DNA of 64,000 nucleotides, from NCBI GenBank assembly GCA_039962225.1, contig JAMPKV010000006.1, positions 62,001-126,000 of the forward strand. The letters are read 5' to 3'. The position numbers and the translations under genes were made by a program. The notes beneath the pieces are model-generated. The model ran no database searches. It was not told where the DNA came from and saw only the letters and a program-made list of their open reading frames with translations. The stretch is from Microcoleus sp. AS-A8 (GTDB taxonomy: Bacteria > Cyanobacteriota > Cyanobacteriia > Cyanobacteriales > Coleofasciculaceae). Below, piece by piece: positions 44,223 to 53,724 of this stretch; the first letter of the stretch is position 1, and every line of letters starts with the position of its first letter.

Positions 44223-46007
44223 ATGATTTCCACTCTCTTCTCCCCCCTTACTCGCTGTCGCTGGTTCTTAATTTCACTGGCCTCTATTCTGATATTTACC
44301 CTTACGAGTTGTAACTCAGCAAAACTAAAAAAGGCAGCGGCTCAAGTACCTCAGATTGTTGTCGCCGTTCTCAGTGAACCTTCAAGCTTTAACTATGCCC
44401 TGAATCAGTCCGCCTACAGTGTTTTTGGCTTCCTCTACGATGGATTAATCAATGAGAATCCCCTAACGAGTAAACTAGAGCCTGGTTTAGCGGAGTCCTG
44501 GACAGAAGACAAGCAGCGGATTGTGGTAACTTTACGGGAAGGATTGAAGTGGTCAGATGGGCAACCTTTCACAGCGGATGATGTTGTTTTTACTTATAAC
44601 GAAATTTACCTCAATCCCAAAATTCCTGCACCAACCCAAGATGCTCTAAGAATTGGTCAAAGCCGTGCATTCCCCACAGTGAAAAAACTGGATGAGCGAC
44701 GGGTTGAATTCACCGTTCCAGAACCGTTTGCTCCCTTCTTGAGATATGTGGGTGGCATCCCCATTATGCCAGCTCATATTTTACAGGAATCCGTCCGTAC
44801 TACGGGTTCGGATGGCAAACTCAAATTCCTCTCCACTTGGGGAACTGAAACTGATCCTCGAAAAATTGTTGGGAACGGCCCCTATGTGATGGAAAGCTAC
44901 ACCCCTAGCCAGCGTGTAATTTTCCGACGTAATCCTTACTATTGGCGCAAAGATGCTCAAGGGAATCCCCAACCCTATATTGATCGGATTGTTTGGCAAA
45001 TTATCGAAAATACCGACACTCAGCTCATCAGTTTCCGTTCTGGGCAATTGGATGATTTGGAAGTAGCACCGGAGGCTTTTAGCTTGCTCAAACAAGAGGC
45101 CAAGCGAGTCGGCTTTAACATCTATAATGGTGGCATCGATACCAGCACAACATTTCTTTGTTTCAATCTGAACAAAGCCAAAAATTCTAAAAATAAACCA
45201 CTGGTCGATCCCATCAAATCTCGCTGGTTTAATACCAAAGAATTCAGGCAAGCGGTTGCCTATGCCATTGACCGCGAAACAATGAAAACCAATGTTTTTC
45301 GGGGATTAGGTGAACTTCAATATTCCTTTGTTTATCCCACAAGCCCATTCTATCTCTCACCCAAAGAGGGTTTAAAAGTTTACAATTACGACCCCGAAAA
45401 AGCCAAGCAATTATTGCTAGGAGCCGGATTTAAATACAACTCTCAAAACCGACTTCTGGATGCTGAAGGAAATCTAGTCAAGTTTACTCTCCTCACCAAT
45501 TCCGAACGGAAAGTCAGAGGAGATATGGCGGCGCAGATTCAACGCGATCTTGACAAAATAGGGATACAAGTCGATCCTGATATTATCAGCTTTAATGCTT
45601 ACCTAGCAAAACTTAAAAATACACAGGATTGGGACTCTTACCTTGGCGGATTTGCTGGAGGAGGCATTGAACCTCATAGTGCTAGCAACATCTGGACAAT
45701 TTCAGGAACCTCACACGCCTTTAATCAGGGACCCAAACCTGGCACTTCTAATCTCGTCGGTTGGGAAGCTTCTGATTGGGAAAAAGAAATTGATCGTCTT
45801 TATATCCAAGGTGTACAGGAGCTAGACGAGACAAAGCGTAAGGCCATTTATGCCGAATATCAGAGAATTGCCGCCGAACAATTGCCGTTCATCCATTTGG
45901 TGGAACGACTGAATCTGCAAGCCGTGCGCGATCGCTTTCAAGGCATCCAATACACCGCTTTAGGCGGCCCATTCTGGAACCTGTATGAACTCAAGGTGAC
46001 TGATTGA
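44223..46007 (+). CDS. ABC peptide/nickel-type substrate-binding lipoprotein, tandem paralog
   Basis: About 594 residues from ATG 44223; a TTG at 44184 would add 13. It has the lipobox LTSC. It is clearly a duplicate of the upstream gene, sharing KWSDGQPFTADDVVFTYNEIYL, RNPYYWRKD, DPIKSRWFNTKEFRQAVAYAIDRE and YLSPKEGLKVYNYDP with small differences throughout. The pair lies 70 bases apart and is probably one transcript. Divergence between the copies suggests different ligand preference. Confidence 0.92.
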   Translation: MISTLFSPLTRCRWFLISLASILIFTLTSCNSAKLKKAAAQVPQIVVAVLSEPSSFNYALNQSAYSVFGFLYDGLINENPLTSKLEPGLAESWTEDKQRIVVTLREGLKWSDGQPFTADDVVFTYNEIYLNPKIPAPTQDALRIGQSRAFPTVKKLDERRVEFTVPEPFAPFLRYVGGIPIMPAHILQESVRTTGSDGKLKFLSTWGTETDPRKIVGNGPYVMESYTPSQRVIFRRNPYYWRKDAQGNPQPYIDRIVWQIIENTDTQLISFRSGQLDDLEVAPEAFSLLKQEAKRVGFNIYNGGIDTSTTFLCFNLNKAKNSKNKPLVDPIKSRWFNTKEFRQAVAYAIDRETMKTNVFRGLGELQYSFVYPTSPFYLSPKEGLKVYNYDPEKAKQLLLGAGFKYNSQNRLLDAEGNLVKFTLLTNSERKVRGDMAAQIQRDLDKIGIQVDPDIISFNAYLAKLKNTQDWDSYLGGFAGGGIEPHSASNIWTISGTSHAFNQGPKPGTSNLVGWEASDWEKEIDRLYIQGVQELDETKRKAIYAEYQRIAAEQLPFIHLVERLNLQAVRDRFQGIQYTALGGPFWNLYELKVTD

Positions 46008-46110
46008 ATAGGGAAATACAGCAACTGAAAGCTGACATTTGCTTTGATATCTTTGCCTGAAAGATCAGTCCTGAAACAAGGCATTAATTTCTGTAGAAAA
46101 TTTTTGTAGA

Positions 46111-46896
46111 ATGACCCAACCTGAAGCCTTAAAATCCTTGTTAGAATCCGTTGCCGCTGGTCAAGTCAGCCCTGCTACTGCCCTCGATAAACTGAAGAAT
46201 TTTACCTATGAATCAGTGGGGGATTTTGCCAAAGTTGACCACCATCGCACATTGAGAACTGGCTTTCCCGAAGTGATTTGGGGTCCAGGCAAAACACCTG
46301 ACCAAATTGCTCAGATTATGGAGGCAATGCGGCTGCATAATCCGGTGGTGATGGCAACACGAATTGAGCCAGATGTTTTTGCCCAGTTGCAAGAAAAAGT
46401 CCCCGATGTGCAATATTACTCAACGGCTCGAATCTGTGCGTTAGCACCTGCCGCATCTAAACCCACCCATCCAGGATTGATTAGTCTCATCTCTGCCGGG
46501 ACATCTGACTTACCTGTAGCCGAAGAAGCGGCTGTCACCGCTGAACTTTGCGGGTTTCAAGTGCAGCGCCTCTGGGATGTTGGGGTTGCAGGTATCCACC
46601 GCTTGCTGAATAATCGAGATGCGATCGCACAAGCTGATGTTCTGATTGTCGTGGCTGGGATGGAAGGCGCATTACCCAGCGTTGTTGCTGGGTTAGCCGA
46701 TTGTCCGGTGATTGCAGTCCCGACCAATGTGGGTTATGGCGCAAGTTTTGGCGGACTGGCCCCCCTCTTGACAATGTTGAATTCTTGTGCGGCGGGGATA
46801 GGAGTTGTCAATATTGATAATGGCTTTGGTGCGGCTATCTTAGCGGGGCAAATTCTTAGAACAGCCCACAAGTTGCAAAGTCGTACATCAAGTTAA
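46111..46896 (+). CDS. larB: Nickel pincer cofactor biosynthesis protein LarB
   Basis: 261-residue LarB, the carboxylase/hydrolase of nicotinic acid adenine dinucleotide that starts nickel-pincer nucleotide synthesis for lactate-racemase-type enzymes. The AIR-carboxylase (PurE)-like C-terminal half has SAGTSDLPVAEEAAVTAELCG, WDVGVAGIHRLL, GMEGALPSVVAGLADCPVIAVPTNVGYG and NIDNGFGAA. An N-terminal LarB-specific segment has DHHRTLRTGFPEVIWGPGKT. larC and larE are not in the window. Confidence 0.92.
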   Translation: MTQPEALKSLLESVAAGQVSPATALDKLKNFTYESVGDFAKVDHHRTLRTGFPEVIWGPGKTPDQIAQIMEAMRLHNPVVMATRIEPDVFAQLQEKVPDVQYYSTARICALAPAASKPTHPGLISLISAGTSDLPVAEEAAVTAELCGFQVQRLWDVGVAGIHRLLNNRDAIAQADVLIVVAGMEGALPSVVAGLADCPVIAVPTNVGYGASFGGLAPLLTMLNSCAAGIGVVNIDNGFGAAILAGQILRTAHKLQSRTSS

Positions 46897-47140
46897 GCAG
46901 GTTGTGTGTTCTTCAAGAAGGCGATCGCTCATCCTGAAAAGAGTCAGTAAGTTGAATCGCACATTTCACTTGCCAGTGAGTAAATGGCAGATTTTTTGTG
47001 GGATGGGCATCTTGCCCATCCGTTGCAATTTTGTTGGCACAACAGCGTATGACAAAAATCCCTGGTTTTGCTGCCAGGGAATTAAAGTTCAAACTTTAGC
47101 GGAAAGGAAAACTCATATTGACGACTAAAACCGCGTCACC

Positions 47141-48166
47141 TTAAAACACAATTGTCCAACCCTGCTTCTTCGCCTCTTGCTTGGTGTAAGAAACTCCGTC
47201 AACCTTAATCCCTTGAGCATCGAGAAGAGTGATAATCCCGCCATCATTGGCAAGCTCGACATCGGCTCCACCCAACGGTACTCTCATTACAGCACCCGAC
47301 TCAATGGTTCCTGTGAGCGTATGCTTGTGCTTCAAGCGATCTGCTAACGCCCAACCCGTCAAGTCTACTGATACAGGCGAGGCATTCAGCAAGCTAATTG
47401 ACTCCTTAGCTGGATCTTCACCCGTGGGATTAACCAAAGCAGCGATGATTCTCACCTGTGCCGCTACTGTAGGAATCGTCGGATCTAAAGGCACGGGCGG
47501 CTGATCAGGAGTAGTTACCAATGGGTTGCCCTTAACATCATCCGTATGGAACGACTGTGACTGGAATGCAAAGAAAGCCGCAACCCACTGATTCCGTTCT
47601 GGGTAGTGAATCAACAGCCCCCCATCTTGATAAACCCCGTTATATTTTTGAAACGTACCTGAACTGCCCTGATTCATGTGTATGTCATGAACCCCATTCC
47701 CAGGACGGAAGCTAAAAATCTTATCCCCCTTAGGCTCTGGCCCCCATTTTTCACCAAAAGCATACACAACGGCTTTGTCAGAATTAATTGCCCGTTGGAT
47801 GTATAAATCAATTAGTTCATTCAGGTCATTATCCGGCCCAGGCATGTTGTACGGCAACGGCTTCATCTGGGTAACATCAAATAGATTCCCTCGGATGTAG
47901 TCCAAAGCCAACTCCCCTGGCTTGCTCGGCAGTGAATGGAAGCCCAAATCCAACGCAGTCAGCTTGTCAGTAATCGAGTGCTGAAAATTGTCGTCTACGA
48001 AGTACAACAAATCGAACGGTGCCAGCACTGACTTAACATTGATGGCAAGGCGATAGCTCTGCTTATTATCTTTGACATGCACTTGATAATGTGGACATTG
48101 GTCATCATTTTCCATCTTGCCAGCCACAGCCCGACCTTTCAAAACACCATAATTTTTGATAGGCAT
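47141..48166 (-). CDS. DUF2278 (YukJ) protein with lamin-tail-like C-terminus
   Basis: 341 residues. The N-terminal DUF2278 domain (1-215) starts MPIKNYGVLKGRAVAGKMENDD, with HYQVHVKDNKQSYRLAINVKS and GVHDIHMNQGSSG. It is followed by a Pro-rich linker and a C-terminal lamin-tail-like beta domain (about 235-341) with LLNASPVSVDLTGWALADR and IESGAVMRVPLGG. YukJ-type proteins have no known activity. Lamin-tail domains often go with extracellular nucleases; a truncated EEP-type nuclease gene is the next upstream gene. Confidence 0.85.
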   Translation of the reverse strand: MPIKNYGVLKGRAVAGKMENDDQCPHYQVHVKDNKQSYRLAINVKSVLAPFDLLYFVDDNFQHSITDKLTALDLGFHSLPSKPGELALDYIRGNLFDVTQMKPLPYNMPGPDNDLNELIDLYIQRAINSDKAVVYAFGEKWGPEPKGDKIFSFRPGNGVHDIHMNQGSSGTFQKYNGVYQDGGLLIHYPERNQWVAAFFAFQSQSFHTDDVKGNPLVTTPDQPPVPLDPTIPTVAAQVRIIAALVNPTGEDPAKESISLLNASPVSVDLTGWALADRLKHKHTLTGTIESGAVMRVPLGGADVELANDGGIITLLDAQGIKVDGVSYTKQEAKKQGWTIVF

Positions 48167-48414
48167 TTTCTTTTGTCTCCTTGGGTTAGTTCATTAGTAA
48201 ATTCGACAAAAAGGCAGAGGGCAAAAGGCAGAAGGAAGAAGGAATGCCTTTTGCCTGTACTCGTAACCGAAGGGAACACGGGTCTCTCGTCCCCCGGCAC
48301 AATCTTCGATTTGGCGGCTTGTATTTGGTAGGAGCTTTAACCCGCCACCCAATTGCGCCCTTCTGCCCCCTGCCTTCCTTCTTTTGCCTTCTTTAACTTG
48401 GGTCATGAGTCCTG

Positions 48415-49071
48415 CTAAGAGGTCGGTGAATTTTCCTCTGGCAACTCAAATTGAGCCAGTACAGGTGCGTGATCGGATTCGGGATACAGCATATCAGTGG
48501 CAAAGGCGAGGGACTCGTCGTGCAGCAACTCATTATGAATTTCTGCCCCTCGGTAGTACGCCAGTAGCCTCCGCGAAATCAGCAAATGGTCTAACATTCT
48601 CCCCTTACCCTGGTGTAACAAGGAGAACCGCGCAGGCTCAGGAATACTGCGTTCACAAGCCACCATTACCCGCTTCGAGAGGTTGGCATTACCTGTATTC
48701 TCCACATCCCCGCGAATGGCTTCCATTGGCACTTCGTCGATTTCCGCATTGAAATCGCCACAAACCACAACCAGCGCATTTTCATCCGCATCAAACAACT
48801 GATCGATGAAAATCCGTGTCTCTAGCGCCTGTCCCACTCGCTTCATAGAGGAAAGGAAGAAGCCCTCCGCCCAACCAGAGGGGGTCTTCCAGGTATAATT
48901 GTTGAGCTTTTGCCCCGGAATTGGACTGGGCAGTTTAGATTTCAGGTGGACGTTAATCACGTTGAGAATCTGACTATCCGGGAGTTTGATGGTGGCGTGT
49001 AAGAATGGTCGCTCCCATGTGACTTCCTTGGCTTCTTTATCCGTTGGGGTCGCGGTTACCGTGCGGTACAA
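48415..49071 (-). pseudogene. Endonuclease/exonuclease/phosphatase family gene, 5'-truncated
   Basis: 218 residues covering only the C-terminal half of an EEP (DNase I-like) domain: VINVHLKSK, VVVCGDFNAEIDEV, MLDHLLISRR and ESDHAPVLAQF are present. The N-terminal half with the first Asn and the catalytic Glu is absent. The frame begins at a TTG just after a run of seven C (minus strand), next to an in-frame TGA, and abuts the end of the large autotransporter-like gene. Truncation is clear; a residual product would lack the active site. Confidence 0.75.
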
Positions 49072-49106
49072 AGGAGGGGGGGCATCTCAACCGCAGGAAC
49101 TTAGCC

Positions 49107-52100
49107 TTAAGGACAGGCTGTCACATTCGTAAAGCTCTCAATCGCTGGCGCAAAATCGACCGTACCTGTGTTGTTAGTACTTACACTATCGCGATCGCTA
49201 ACCTGGAACGTTCCAGCATTTCGCTGTAACACGAAATTCGTGTTGCTGTTATTACCATTGAGCCTGACGCAGAAGGTTTTAGTGGCGTTCATCACGGCAT
49301 AGAAACCAGGGATGGTGTTATTTTGCAGGATATTGAACTGAACATCAGCCGTAACCTGGCTATCGCTATTCGCTTGCATAAAAATGCCCTGACCTGCACT
49401 ATTACTCACAGTTGTCTTGTTAATGTTGATGTTCTGTTGAGCAATTCCATTCGCCTGGGTGAAAATGCCCTGACCTCCCTGGCCTTGACTATCAACTGTT
49501 GTGCCGTTAATCGTACTGTTGGTAATGGCAACTTGCTGAGTGCTATTATCGCTCGCTTGCACGAAAATCCCCTGCCCAGCACTGTTATTTACACTGGTGT
49601 TGTTGATGATGAATGTTTGTCGGGTGGTCGGTTCTGTGAGTTGGCTAGAAGCTGAAACGAAAATCCCCTGACCTGCACTGTTGCTAACTTGAGTACCCTC
49701 AATATTAAAGTTCTGCTGTGCGCCGCCATTAGCCTGGGTGAAAATACCCTGCCCTCCGTCACCTTTGCTGTCAACTGTTGTACCGTTAATCGTGCTGTTG
49801 GCGATCGCAAATTGCTGAGTGCTATTGCCATTACCCTGAAAGAATACGCCCTGACCCTTGCTATTAGTGACACTGCTGCCGTTGAGGTTGACGGTTTGTT
49901 GGCTGGTTGGCTCCTGTGCTGTGCTAGAGGTTGAGAAGAACATACCCTGACCGGCACTATCACTCACTTGGGTGCTGTTCACCGTCAACTGCTGCTGTGC
50001 ACCGCCATTGGTTTGAGCAAATAGCCCTTGTCCCCCTTCGCCTTTGCTGTCAACGGCTGTGCCTTTAATCGTGCCATTGGCGATCGCAACTTGCTGTTGA
50101 CTATTGTTATTCGCCTGTAAAAAGACAGCCTGACCCGCACTATTGCTCACATTGGTGCCGTTGAGGGTAATATTCTGTCGGCTTTGGGGTTCTGAGGCTT
50201 GGCTAGAGGTGGAGAAGAAGACACCTTGACCTGCACTGTTGCTGACTTGGCTGTTGTCAACGGTTATTTGCTGCTGTGCGCCGCTATTGGCTTGGGCGAA
50301 CAAACCCTGTCCTCCTTCGCCTTTGTTATCACGAGTCGTGCCGTTAATCGTGCCATTAGCGATCGCAAATTGCTGTTGGCTATTGTTATTCGCCTGAAGG
50401 AAGACACCCTGACCCGTGCTATTGCTTACACTCGTGCCATTGAGGGTGATGTTTTGTCGGCTTTGGGGTTCATCCACTTTGCTAAACGCGGAAACGAAAA
50501 TGCCCTGCCCCCCACTCTCAGTGACTTTGGTGCTGTCAAGTTGCACCGTTTGTTGTGCACCGCTATTGGCTTGGGCGAACAGTCCTTGTCCTCCCTCACC
50601 TTTGCTGTCGCGGGTGGTGCTGTTAATGGTGCCGTTAGCGATCGCAACATCCTGTCGGCTATTGTTATTCCCTTGCAGGAAAATACCCTGACCACTGCTA
50701 TTACTCACACTCGTGCCGTTGAGGGTAACAGTTTGTCGGCTTTGGGGTTCATCAACTTTGCTAAACGCGGAAACGAAGATTCCCTGATTGGCACTGTCAC
50801 TGACTTGAGTATTATCAAGTTTCACAGTTTGTTGTGCGCCGCTATTAGCTTGGGCGAACAGTCCCTGTCCTCCCTCACTTTGGCTGTCAACCGTTGTACG
50901 GCTAATCGTGCTATTGGCGATCGCAACATCTTGCCGGCTATTGTTATTTGTCTGAAGGAAAATACTCTGACCAACGCTGTTGCTTACTGTGTTGCTATTG
51001 GCGGTGAATTTCTGTTGAGCATTCTCAGAGGCTTGGACAAAAATCCCCTGGCGACCACTATCACTGATCGTGTTGCTATTGACATTTAGCTCCTGTTGTG
51101 TAATTCCAGAAGCGGAAACAAAAATACCCCCAAGACGGCTTCCCGTGATGGTATTGTTGGCAATTAAACTGGTTCCAGCGACATCGGTGAGGTTAATTCC
51201 CTGTTCGCTGGGATTAGTGATGCGGTTGTCTCGAATCGTGACATTTTGGATACTGGTGCCTTGGATAGCGCTACCGGTTGCATTTGCGATCGCAAACCCT
51301 GACAGCGTTGTATTACTCCCCAACGTGACGGTTCCATTCACCACAGGAAACCCCCCACTCCCCGACAACGGCAACTGTAAAGTACTGAATCCTACCGTAT
51401 CAATGCTTTGCGCTACTGAGGTGGACAGCACAGACACACCATCCGGAATTTTGAACGCCTCAATTCCAGGATTTGTCCCAGCTTGCACATAAACAATCTC
51501 ACCCGACTGAGCCAGGTTCAGTCCATTCTGTACCGTCCCCGAAGGATTTTCAAACGTACCATCCCCCGCTTCTCTTCCCAAGGTGACGTGTCGAAATACA
51601 AAAGGTGTACCTGTCTTGGAATTGGTGGCAACAACGGTATCATTCTTGGCTTGCTCATCCACCGTAATCGCGGCCTTGCGTTCCACCGATTCCCCTAGGC
51701 GAGCCAGTACACTGGATTTATCTACACCACGAGGTCGAGTTCCTGGAACGTTGACTCCTAAACTCAGAACGACCTTGGTGTCGAAGGTTGGGTCATGTTG
51801 AACGGATAAGCCCAATCTCAAGGTATCCGTAGGACGTGCTTCCAACCGCCCTCTGACGCCAAAACCACTATCACTCCCCTGTGCACCGTAGTAATATACT
51901 CCGGCGTAGCCTCGTAAGTCTCCGTCTCCGAGGCGCACCAATCGTCCACCCGCTTCAACATCAACTCCAGCCATTGCCGCCTCGAACTGCGTCGCCCGGT
52001 TCAGAACCAAAAAGTTTTGCTGGAAGAAGGGATTGGATAAGGATTCAGCAATCTTTTCACGGGTGTTACCTACAGGAAGGTAGGCATTCACTCGCAAATC

Positions 52101-52541
52101 CCAAGCGTCACTGAGTCGTTCAAAACCCGCACCGACTTGGTGAAACAGAGTGTTACCTGTGTCGCGGACATCATAAGAAAGGTAACCCCCCAGAATTCGG
52201 TTTTGAGCTGAGCTATAAAATCGCTTCCCTAGTATTAGGTTAGTACCAATATTGGAGTCGGTAAAAAAGAGTAATTTTCCTTCCAAGAAAGTGAGATTAT
52301 TTCCCGGATTTTGTTGGATTGGGAAAAAGCCTTCAAGACTAAAAAATGGCTCTTGGTAGCCAGCACCCGTGGTCGTAAAGCCTGCGCCGACGCGGGGCAG
52401 AATTTTTAGATCAGCCGCTTGACCACTGGATGAAGCTAATGGAGTGCTAGTTTCAGTCTCAGTCGTTTGTGCAACCACAGGAGAGATTAATGCTTGAGAA
52501 AGCATTAACCCGACGCAGATCGCCTGTGCTGACTTTTTCAT
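49107..52541 (-). CDS. Inverse-autotransporter-like protein with beta-helix repeat passenger
   Basis: 1144 residues. A signal peptide (AICVGLMLSQALISPVVAQ) is followed by a beta-barrel-like domain (about 45-270) with LGKRFYSSAQNRILGGYLSYDVRD and LRVNAYLPVG, resembling inverse autotransporter barrels. A linker and a right-handed beta-helix lead into six copies (the last partial) of a 93-residue (279-bp) repeat. Each contains GGQGLFAQANSGAQQ, S-NQGIFVSA, RQTVTLNGTSVSNS-GQGIFLQ and NNNS-Q-VAIANGTI. The C-terminus ends with a short Cys-containing domain (FCVRLNGNNSN). It is probably a surface adhesin. Repeat copy number may vary between strains. Confidence 0.85.
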   Translation of the reverse strand: MKKSAQAICVGLMLSQALISPVVAQTTETETSTPLASSSGQAADLKILPRVGAGFTTTGAGYQEPFFSLEGFFPIQQNPGNNLTFLEGKLLFFTDSNIGTNLILGKRFYSSAQNRILGGYLSYDVRDTGNTLFHQVGAGFERLSDAWDLRVNAYLPVGNTREKIAESLSNPFFQQNFLVLNRATQFEAAMAGVDVEAGGRLVRLGDGDLRGYAGVYYYGAQGSDSGFGVRGRLEARPTDTLRLGLSVQHDPTFDTKVVLSLGVNVPGTRPRGVDKSSVLARLGESVERKAAITVDEQAKNDTVVATNSKTGTPFVFRHVTLGREAGDGTFENPSGTVQNGLNLAQSGEIVYVQAGTNPGIEAFKIPDGVSVLSTSVAQSIDTVGFSTLQLPLSGSGGFPVVNGTVTLGSNTTLSGFAIANATGSAIQGTSIQNVTIRDNRITNPSEQGINLTDVAGTSLIANNTITGSRLGGIFVSASGITQQELNVNSNTISDSGRQGIFVQASENAQQKFTANSNTVSNSVGQSIFLQTNNNSRQDVAIANSTISRTTVDSQSEGGQGLFAQANSGAQQTVKLDNTQVSDSANQGIFVSAFSKVDEPQSRQTVTLNGTSVSNSSGQGIFLQGNNNSRQDVAIANGTINSTTRDSKGEGGQGLFAQANSGAQQTVQLDSTKVTESGGQGIFVSAFSKVDEPQSRQNITLNGTSVSNSTGQGVFLQANNNSQQQFAIANGTINGTTRDNKGEGGQGLFAQANSGAQQQITVDNSQVSNSAGQGVFFSTSSQASEPQSRQNITLNGTNVSNSAGQAVFLQANNNSQQQVAIANGTIKGTAVDSKGEGGQGLFAQTNGGAQQQLTVNSTQVSDSAGQGMFFSTSSTAQEPTSQQTVNLNGSSVTNSKGQGVFFQGNGNSTQQFAIANSTINGTTVDSKGDGGQGIFTQANGGAQQNFNIEGTQVSNSAGQGIFVSASSQLTEPTTRQTFIINNTSVNNSAGQGIFVQASDNSTQQVAITNSTINGTTVDSQGQGGQGIFTQANGIAQQNININKTTVSNSAGQGIFMQANSDSQVTADVQFNILQNNTIPGFYAVMNATKTFCVRLNGNNSNTNFVLQRNAGTFQVSDRDSVSTNNTGTVDFAPAIESFTNVTACP
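49400..51000 (-). repeat. 279-bp intragenic tandem repeats
   Basis: Six tandem copies (five full, one partial) of a 279-bp unit inside the autotransporter-like gene, near-identical in the middle copies and more diverged toward the 3' end. HIP1 octamers recur at the same position in several copies. Long opposite-strand frames here are translations of the repeat. Confidence 0.8.
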
Positions 52542-52727
52542 AAATTAAAGATGTCGTGGAGAGGACTCTGACTCCTACTACATCAATAGCTAACGTCATC
52601 AGGCTAAAGAGGGATGAAAATCGGTAAAAATCTAGTGAAGTTTTGCCTGTAGGATACGCCAAAGGCACGATATTATCGTGCCCCTACACAAGATGGAATT
52701 TCACTCAATTGAAAACGACTAGAGTCG

Positions 52728-52744
52728 GGTGAGCATGGCTCACC
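52728..52744 (-). terminator. Hairpin downstream of the pentapeptide-repeat gene
   Basis: GGTGAGC (52728-52734) and GCTCACC (52738-52744) form a perfect 7-bp stem with a 3-base loop, 33 bases past the stop of the minus-strand gene. Confidence 0.5.
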
Positions 52745-52776
52745 TTAACGATTGAATTCTAGTGTAGAAATTTTTG

Positions 52777-53442
52777 TTACTTAGGCGTTCCTGGACAATC
52801 GCGATTCGACACTTTTCCATTCCAGCCAATCGTCCTACACACGGTAACTTGATCCCACTTGATGCCCTTAATTTTAGCACCTCTTAGGTCGGCACCTGAA
52901 AAGTTCGCACCTTTGAAAATGGCCTCAGAAAGGTCAGCGTCCCTTAAGTTGGCACCTGAAAAATTGGCACCTGAAAGATTAGCTTTTCTCAGTTGAGCCA
53001 CGCTCATGTTGGCACCACTCAGGTCGGCATTGGTCAAGTCGGCAGAGTCCAAAGAGGCATACTTTAGATCTGCATTTCTCAAGCTGGCACCGTCCATACT
53101 AGCTGCTCTGAAGGCGGTACCCCAGAGTATAGCCCCCGTGAGCGTCGCACCTTCTAGGCTGGAATCCGTCAAGTTAGCACGGGTTAGGTCGGCATTAGTT
53201 AAATTGATCTTCGTTAGGTTGGCACGCGTCAAGTCGGTATGCTTCAGCATTCCCCCAGAAAAATCTTGACCGCTCAGGTCGGCTCCTCGGAGGTTACATC
53301 TCAGGCATCCCTTCGTGGAGCGGAGAACACTCAATTGGTAGGGGTTTTCAGCGTGAGTGGGTGTCCCCGTCGCCATCCATAAAGGAGCTAAAAGCAAACC
53401 AGTAATCAGAAGTTTGAGTTTCATGTTTTTAGATTGGGTCAC
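52777..53442 (-). CDS. Exported pentapeptide-repeat protein
   Basis: 221 residues with a signal peptide (LKLLITGLLLAPLWMATGTPTHA) and about 27 A(D/N)Lxx pentapeptide repeats forming a right-handed quadrilateral beta-helix from about 47 to 195. A short Cys-containing tail follows (VCRTIGWNGKVSNRDCPGTPK). The function of exported cyanobacterial pentapeptide proteins is unknown. It is upstream of, and in line with, the autotransporter-like gene, with a 235-base gap. Confidence 0.9.
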   Translation of the reverse strand: MTQSKNMKLKLLITGLLLAPLWMATGTPTHAENPYQLSVLRSTKGCLRCNLRGADLSGQDFSGGMLKHTDLTRANLTKINLTNADLTRANLTDSSLEGATLTGAILWGTAFRAASMDGASLRNADLKYASLDSADLTNADLSGANMSVAQLRKANLSGANFSGANLRDADLSEAIFKGANFSGADLRGAKIKGIKWDQVTVCRTIGWNGKVSNRDCPGTPK

Positions 53443-53724
53443 TTACTTAATTCAGTCAGACTGGCACGAAATCGTCAGTGTTTCAATTAGTAGTCACCCT
53501 CAAATTTCTTCTTCGCAGGAAATACTCGACCCCTGAGTGGCGAACTCATCTCCCACCTGATCTGAGGAAGGAGGACTCGTCCCTTTGTCCTGGGTACACT
53601 CAACCACAGTGGGTGAGTATGATGCAAATATTTTTTTCTCCCCTGTCTCTGTCTTGGAGTCTTTGCCTTCCCGCCTTAGTCTCGACCAACGACTGATGAC
53701 CACATGCCCTTCCTGGTTCGGTGA

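Noticed and set aside
49400-51000. Regular repeats as a possible CRISPR array
   Set aside because: The 279-bp period is in frame within a long coding sequence; there are no 25-40 bp repeats with unique spacers.
50199-51089. 296-codon plus frame
   Set aside because: Antisense translation of the autotransporter repeats.
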